From Photobacterium obscurum (GTDB lineage: Bacteria > Pseudomonadota > Gammaproteobacteria > Enterobacterales > Vibrionaceae), in contig NZ_JAKRRW010000015.1 in the NCBI RefSeq assembly GCF_026191635.1, positions 55,701 to 119,700 of the forward strand: DNA of 64,000 bases, given 5' to 3'. Every line of letters starts with the position of its first letter. Within the stretch, counting starts at the first letter, position 1. This document shows positions 59,429-64,000 of the stretch, piece by piece. The notes beneath the pieces were generated by a model. That model saw only the letters and a program-made list of their open reading frames with translations, was not told the DNA's origin and ran no database searches. Made by a program: the position numbers and the translations under genes.

Positions 59429-59797
59429 TTAATTGATGATAGAGATATTGGTCGGGTTGGCAGGTGACAGCTCAACAACCTTGGCGCCATAAGGGACTTG
59501 GTATACGGCATAGCCATGATCAACCGCACGGTAGAAACGCTGATTGACAGTGTCATGTAACAGAACGATACCTTTATAGCTGACAGTTCGCAGCATTGCA
59601 TTGTGGATGATTACGACATTGTTTGCCGGGGCGGCATTGCGACGATTCTCGATACGCGCTTCGGTTCTTGCCTCGATGCGTGCTTCTTGACGAACTTCTT
59701 GTCGTTTTTCCTGAATATCACGTTGTGCCATAACGTGAGTCGATGCAGTAAGTGCGGTAAAAATAATAGCTAGCGAGGTGAGGCGTTTATTGAGCAT
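59429..59797 (-). CDS. Small secreted protein of unknown function
   Basis: The 122-residue protein starts with a Sec signal peptide likely cleaved after THVMA (about residue 24). Then comes a highly charged helical stretch (about 25-52) with Arg/Glu repeats such as RQEARIEARTEARIENRR. The C-terminal 60 residues hold a compact, likely beta-rich module ending in GYAVYQVPYGAKVVELSPAN, reminiscent of DUF6515-type YxxxDGxYYR...P.GA.V proteins, though this is a weak similarity. GGAGGAAAT is a strong ribosome site. It stands alone between pgeF and clpB; E. coli has no counterpart here. No function can be assigned. Confidence 0.7.
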   Translation of the reverse strand: MLNKRLTSLAIIFTALTASTHVMAQRDIQEKRQEVRQEARIEARTEARIENRRNAAPANNVVIIHNAMLRTVSYKGIVLLHDTVNQRFYRAVDHGYAVYQVPYGAKVVELSPANPTNISIIN

Positions 59798-60001
59798 GGT
59801 TGTATTTCCTCCATATGGGATAATGTACGGTTAAGTGGTGTGCTATTCCGTAAAAAGGTGTCAATAAACAGAATGCCGTTTAGTTAAAAATGGAGAAATT
59901 GACTGTAAACCATCATGAAAATGGTTAATTTGCTCAGTCCTATCTTTTCCCCTAAGGCTGGATAAAGGGTGAGCCGTAACAATAATGTTTATTAATCATT
60001 G

Positions 60002-60030
60002 GTTGAAAAGCGCTTTCTATACCACCATAT
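60002..60030 (+). promoter_or_regulatory. Sigma-32 heat-shock promoter of clpB
   Basis: GTTGAAA, 14-bp spacer, CACCATAT. The RpoH consensus is CTTGAAA, 13-15 bp, CCCCATNT. It lies 40 bp before the clpB ATG. Confidence 0.82.
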
Positions 60031-60069
60031 CTATCGAGAGAAACGTGATATATAGGATAGGGAGGACTT

Positions 60070-62643
60070 ATGCGTCTTGACCGATTTACCAGCAAATTTC
60101 AAATGGCGATATCTGATGCACAATCGCTGGCGTTAGGGCGGGACCATCAGTATATCGAACCTGCCCACCTGATGGTGGCATTGCTTAATCAGGATGGCAG
60201 CACCATTCGCCCATTGTTGACGATGCTGAGTGTCGACATTTCCCAGCTACGCTCTGGCTTATCTGAACTATTGGATCGCCTGCCAAAAGTCAGTGGCATC
60301 GGTGGCGATGTCCAGTTATCCCATGGTATGGGTATGTTGTTCAATATGTGCGATAAGCTGGCACAAAAGCGTAAAGACAAATATATCTCTTCTGAACTTT
60401 TCATTCTGGCGGCGGTTGATGACAAAGGCTCTCTGGGTCAGTTGTTAAAACAAAAAGGCTTGACGGCAGATAAGATAGAGAAAGCTATCGAGCAAGTACG
60501 TGGTGGTCAGAATGTTGATGATCCCAATGCAGAAGAAAATCGTCAGGCATTGGAAAAATTCACTATCGATTTAACAGAGCGTGCAGAGCAGGGCAAGTTG
60601 GATCCGGTGATTGGTCGTGATGATGAAATCCGCCGTACGATTCAGGTGCTGCAGCGCCGAACCAAAAATAACCCTGTTATTATCGGTGAACCGGGAGTCG
60701 GTAAAACAGCCATCGTTGAAGGCCTTGCGCAGCGTATTATCAATGGTGAAGTACCGGAAGGACTTCGTCATAAACGCGTATTATCCCTCGATATGGGTGC
60801 ACTGATCGCCGGTGCCAAATATCGTGGTGAATTCGAGGAGCGCCTTAAGTCTGTATTGAATGAGCTGTCACAGGAAGAAGGTAATATCATCCTGTTTATT
60901 GATGAGCTTCATACCATGGTTGGAGCCGGTAAGGGCGAAGGGTCAATGGATGCCGGTAATATGCTTAAACCCGCTCTGGCTCGAGGTGAGCTGCACTGTG
61001 TCGGAGCGACAACCCTCGATGAATACCGTCAGTATCTTGAAAAAGACGCGGCGTTGGAGCGTCGTTTCCAGAAGGTGCTGGTGGATGAGCCAACCGTCGA
61101 GGACACGGTTGCTATCCTGCGAGGGCTGAAAGAGCGCTATGAGCTGCATCACCATGTAGAAATTACCGATCCGGCGATTGTTGCTGCAGCCAGTTTATCG
61201 CATCGCTATATTTCTGATCGTCAGTTACCCGATAAAGCCATCGATTTGATCGATGAAGCGGCATCCAGTATTCGGATGCAGATTGACTCTAAACCAGAAT
61301 CCTTAGATCGCCTCGACCGTCGTATTATTCAGCTGAAAATTGAGCAGCAGGCGTTGGAAAAAGAAAGCGATGATGCGAGCCATAAACGGTTGAGCGATCT
61401 GTGTGAAGAGCTTGATAGCAAAGAGCGTGAATACGCAGAATTGGAAGAAGTGTGGAAAGCTGAAAAAGCGGCACTGTCGGGGACTCAACATATTAAAACT
61501 GAGCTGGAGCAGGCACGTACTGATATGGAGATCGCTCGCCGAGCTGGTGATCTCAACAGAATGTCCGAGCTGCAATACGGCAAAATCCCTGAATTAGAAA
61601 AGCAGTTGGATCTTGCTGCTCAAGCTGAAATGCAGGAAATGAGTCTGTTGAGAAACAAGGTCACGGACGCTGAAATTGCTGAAGTATTATCACGCCAAAC
61701 CGGGATCCCTGTTGCCAAAATGCTGGAAGGGGAGCGTGACAAGCTACTGCGCATGGAAGAATCCCTGCATAAGCGGGTGATCGGGCAGAGCGAAGCGGTT
61801 GAAGCGGTTGCTAATGCGATTCGCCGTAGCCGTGCCGGACTATCAGATCCGAATCGCCCTATTGGATCTTTCTTGTTCCTCGGCCCGACTGGGGTGGGTA
61901 AAACCGAGCTGTGTAAGTCGCTTGCTCACTTTATGTTTGACAGCGAAGAGGCCATGGTGCGGATAGATATGTCCGAGTTCATGGAAAAACACTCTGTTGC
62001 TCGTCTGGTGGGCGCACCTCCGGGCTATGTCGGCTATGAAGAGGGGGGCTATCTGACAGAAGCGATTCGTCGTCGACCTTATTCCGTGATTTTGCTGGAC
62101 GAGGTTGAAAAGGCTCACCCCGATGTATTCAACATTCTGCTTCAGGTACTTGATGATGGCCGACTAACGGATGGCCAGGGTAGAACGGTGGACTTTCGTA
62201 ATAGTGTTATCATCATGACATCTAACTTGGGCTCGGATCGTATTCAGGAGCATTTCGGTGAGTTAGATTATGACGGCATTAAAAGCACAGTCATGGAGGT
62301 GGTTAGTCACCATTTCCGCCCTGAGTTTTTAAACCGAGTCGATGAAACTGTTGTCTTCCATCCATTGGGTGAAGAGCATATCAAGAATATTGCTAGTATT
62401 CAGGTCGCCCGATTGATCAAGCGATTGGAAGAGAAAGACTATCAGTTGGTTATGCAAGACAGTGCGTTAGAGTTAATTGCTCAGGCTGGGTTTGACCCTG
62501 TTTATGGGGCAAGGCCTTTGAAGCGTGCAATTCAGCATTATATTGAAAACCCGCTGGCTCAAGATCTGTTGTCTGGCAAGTTTGTCACAGGGAAGGCGAT
62601 TAATATTATCGCTGAAGATGAGCAGATTGTTGCTCAGCAATAG
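60070..62643 (+). CDS. clpB: Chaperone disaggregase ClpB
   Basis: ClpB is the hexameric AAA+ disaggregase that rescues aggregated proteins with DnaK. The 857-residue protein (E. coli 857) has the Clp N domain (about 1-145), AAA-1 with Walker A GEPGVGKT and [11 protein letters not shown], the coiled-coil middle domain (about 410-520), AAA-2 with [14 protein letters not shown] and the pore loop [13 protein letters not shown], and the small C-terminal domain ending [11 protein letters not shown]. There is no IGF loop for ClpP. AGGGAGGA is a strong ribosome site. Confidence 0.98.
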   Translation: MRLDRFTSKFQMAISDAQSLALGRDHQYIEPAHLMVALLNQDGSTIRPLLTMLSVDISQLRSGLSELLDRLPKVSGIGGDVQLSHGMGMLFNMCDKLAQKRKDKYISSELFILAAVDDKGSLGQLLKQKGLTADKIEKAIEQVRGGQNVDDPNAEENRQALEKFTIDLTERAEQGKLDPVIGRDDEIRRTIQVLQRRTKNNPVIIGEPGVGKTAIVEGLAQRIINGEVPEGLRHKRVLSLDMGALIAGAKYRGEFEERLKSVLNELSQEEGNIILFIDELHTMVGAGKGEGSMDAGNMLKPALARGELHCVGATTLDEYRQYLEKDAALERRFQKVLVDEPTVEDTVAILRGLKERYELHHHVEITDPAIVAAASLSHRYISDRQLPDKAIDLIDEAASSIRMQIDSKPESLDRLDRRIIQLKIEQQALEKESDDASHKRLSDLCEELDSKEREYAELEEVWKAEKAALSGTQHIKTELEQARTDMEIARRAGDLNRMSELQYGKIPELEKQLDLAAQAEMQEMSLLRNKVTDAEIAEVLSRQTGIPVAKMLEGERDKLLRMEESLHKRVIGQSEAVEAVANAIRRSRAGLSDPNRPIGSFLFLGPTGVGKTELCKSLAHFMFDSEEAMVRIDMSEFMEKHSVARLVGAPPGYVGYEEGGYLTEAIRRRPYSVILLDEVEKAHPDVFNILLQVLDDGRLTDGQGRTVDFRNSVIIMTSNLGSDRIQEHFGELDYDGIKSTVMEVVSHHFRPEFLNRVDETVVFHPLGEEHIKNIASIQVARLIKRLEEKDYQLVMQDSALELIAQAGFDPVYGARPLKRAIQHYIENPLAQDLLSGKFVTGKAINIIAEDEQIVAQQ

Positions 62644-62682
62644 CGGTTAATTCACTCAGTACGGTAATTCAACTTGTACTCT

Positions 62683-62714
62683 AAACACCTGCTTGGGAGC
62701 AAGCAGGTGTTTTT
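62683..62714 (+). terminator. Terminator of clpB
   Basis: AACACCTGCTT/AAGCAGGTGTT perfect stem with T-run. Confidence 0.92.
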
Positions 62715-62920
62715 GTATCTACCCCTGCGACTTCCATGATACCGTCGTCTTTACTTTCCTTTACCTAGCTTTACCCTAGATTCATATTCGATTCATTTTA
62801 ATTGCGTTAATCTGCTCTCTCATTTTGATTATCCATTAACGCTTACATTTATCGCCCTGTTGTCATGTCTATTTGTTGATGGGAATTAGCGGAAGTGTAT
62901 GTGAATTCCAAGGAGAGCCG

Positions 62921-63592
62921 ATGAAAAGCCTAATGGATCAATTGCTGAGCCATGCCAGTAAGTATGTCGACAGTTCTTCTCAATCATCATCACCGGCAAA
63001 AACCGATCTATTAAAAGGTGTGGCGGCCGGTGGGTTAATGGGAGCGGTACTCGGAAATAAGAAGAGCCGCAAGTTGGCTTCTAAATATGGTAAGAAAGCG
63101 GCTGTTGTCGGAGGGACTGCTGTTGTCGGTACATTAGCCTATCAGGCGTATAAGAAATGGAAGCAAGGTGAAGGCGACAATTTACAATCAGCCTCAGACT
63201 TAAACCTGGGAAATAAAGCCGAGCAATCATCTTATCCCCATACATCAGTTGTTGAACCACTATTGCTGATAAAAGCAATGGTGTTTGCTGCAAAAGCGGA
63301 TGGGCATATTGATAGCAATGAAAAGCAAGCAATAACAGAATGGTTGCAGCAGAACACTATAGGGCATGACGTTGAAGAACTGATCCGTCGCTGGATTGAT
63401 GAACCGCTCGATCCGCAAGTGATTGCCGCAGAGGTAAATGGCTTAGAGCAGGCATCCGAAGTTTACCTTGTTTCATTACTGGCGATAGATGTCGACCACT
63501 TTTTAGAGAAGGCTTATCTGGACCAGCTGGCGAATTCGTTATCTTTACCGCAGGACTTGGTATTACAAATTCAGGAACAGGCTAACTTATAA
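62921..63592 (+). CDS. DUF533 membrane-associated protein with TerB-like domain
   Basis: A 223-residue protein of the YebE/DUF533 family. Order: an N-terminal helix MKSLMDQLLSHASKYV, a Gly-rich hydrophobic segment near 28-45 (GVAAGGLMGAVLGNK) and a second near 60-75 (AAVVGGTAVVGTLAYQAYKKW) that likely embed in the membrane, then a soluble TerB-like helical domain (about 115-220) with KAMVFAAKADGHIDSNEKQAI, the acidic motif typical of TerB. Function unknown; in relatives it responds to envelope stress. AAGGAGAG marks the start; the longer frame upstream is not used. Confidence 0.85.
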   Translation: MKSLMDQLLSHASKYVDSSSQSSSPAKTDLLKGVAAGGLMGAVLGNKKSRKLASKYGKKAAVVGGTAVVGTLAYQAYKKWKQGEGDNLQSASDLNLGNKAEQSSYPHTSVVEPLLLIKAMVFAAKADGHIDSNEKQAITEWLQQNTIGHDVEELIRRWIDEPLDPQVIAAEVNGLEQASEVYLVSLLAIDVDHFLEKAYLDQLANSLSLPQDLVLQIQEQANL

Positions 63593-63607
63593 GTTAGTAT
63601 TGATGGA

Positions 63608-63631
63608 ATGCAGCCGTGCTGGCTGCTTTTT
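63608..63631 (+). terminator. Terminator of the DUF533 gene
   Basis: GCAGCC/GGCTGC stem with five T. Confidence 0.82.
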
Positions 63632-63703
63632 ATGCTTAAACTGGGTTGTTGATTATATCTTGCGCGGTTGATTTGTTTTTGGTGATTTATTTCAAAAAGC
63701 CTA

Positions 63704-63731
63704 TTGCCAATGCGATCGAAGTCTCTATAAT
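63704..63731 (+). promoter_or_regulatory. rRNA operon promoter
   Basis: TTGCCA, 16-bp spacer, TATAAT, then a GC-containing discriminator GCCGCC. AT-rich tracts upstream (63671-63696) could act as an UP element. This is the usual form of a strong rrn promoter. Confidence 0.9.
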
Positions 63732-63753
63732 GCCGCCTCACTGACACGGAGTA

Positions 63754-63794
63754 CGGCAACTTAAGCCGCTAACCAGTCAGTTTGTTCTTTAACA
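63754..63794 (+). promoter_or_regulatory. rRNA leader antitermination elements (boxB- and boxA-like)
   Basis: A small hairpin CGGC/GCCG at 63754-63768 is followed by TGTTCTTTAACA at 63783-63794, one base from the E. coli rrn boxA TGCTCTTTAACA. Together they recruit Nus factors. Confidence 0.85.
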
Positions 63795-63969
63795 ATTTGA
63801 CCATGCAATCTGTGTGGGCACTCGTGAAATGATTAGTCAAAAGATTTATCAATGAAACTGAGTGACCAATACAAATACTAAGTTTACTTATTATTTGGCA
63901 CAGTCAATTCTTAGTTAGAAATAACTAATAACAGTATTCATTGAGCCGGTCGCAAGACCAACAAAACTT

Positions 63970-64000
63970 TAATTGAAGAGTTTGATCATGGCTCAGATTG
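63970..64000 (+). rRNA. 16S ribosomal RNA, first bases
   Basis: The window ends in AATTGAAGAGTTTGATCATG and following bases, the invariant 5' end of bacterial 16S rRNA (the 27F primer site). Only about 30 bases are present. Position after clpB is the same as for rrnG in E. coli. Confidence 0.97.

Overview
The window is a chromosomal segment of a gammaproteobacterium of the family Vibrionaceae, most likely Photobacterium or a close relative. The evidence is the gene order (acpS-barA-rlmD-relA-mazG-pyrG-eno; truD-surE-pcm-nlpD-rpoS; recA-recX-alaS-lysC-csrA-tRNAs; oadGAB; gshA-luxS; clpB-rrn), protein sequences that resemble E. coli and Vibrio orthologues recalled from memory, heavy use of CTA leucine codons in the most expressed genes (eno, pyrG, rpsP, rplS), and a greatly enlarged Ser/Arg tRNA array. 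No species call is possible without a database search. Almost everything is core genome; there is no prophage, insertion sequence or CRISPR array.

Layout. 1-7.9 kb: the end of acpS, the BarA hybrid kinase, 23S rRNA methylase RlmD, ppGpp synthetase RelA and MazG. 8-11.1 kb: pyrG and eno. 11.3-17.4 kb: a co-directional run ftsB-ispD-ispF-truD-surE-pcm-nlpD-rpoS (division, isoprenoids, pseudouridine, stationary-phase and repair functions), facing mutS. 20.2-26.9 kb: pncC, recA with a LexA box inside its promoter, recX, alaS with a structured leader, lysC and csrA. 27.1-29.2 kb: 15 tRNA genes (3 Ser-GCT, 12 Arg-ACG) built by recent tandem duplications. 29.8-33.1 kb: the sodium-pumping oxaloacetate decarboxylase operon oadGAB. 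33.2-40.7 kb: an MDR oxidoreductase, yqaA, a large M16 lipoprotein peptidase, gshA, a lytic-transglycosylase-like lipoprotein and luxS. The gshA-luxS interval carries, on the minus strand, a sigma-E-type promoter, a ~70-nt transcript and a perfect terminator: a MicA-like small RNA. 40.7-46.7 kb: corB-like and ypjD-like membrane proteins, then ffh and the rpsP-rimM-trmD-rplS operon. 47-51.8 kb: a CstA/BtsT transporter, a DUF2799-like lipoprotein and the pyruvate-sensing pair BtsS/BtsR, with three BtsR-type repeats in front of the transporter. 51.9-55.9 kb: aroF-tyrA with TyrR boxes, facing pheA with its leader peptide pheL and attenuator. 56-64 kb: raiA, bamD, rluD, pgeF, a small secreted protein, clpB with a sigma-32 promoter, a DUF533 protein, and the promoter, leader and first bases of an rRNA operon.

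Functional threads. BarA, CsrA, RelA, RpoS and LuxS are all global regulators of growth phase and social behaviour and lie within 40 kb. The aromatic genes show two modes of control (TyrR repression of aroF, attenuation of pheA). The best candidates for something new are the MicA-like sRNA and the tRNA array with its two alternating tRNA-Arg alleles and conserved spacer hairpins; secondary ones are the alaS leader, the gshA overlapping upstream ORF and the BtsR repeat triplet.
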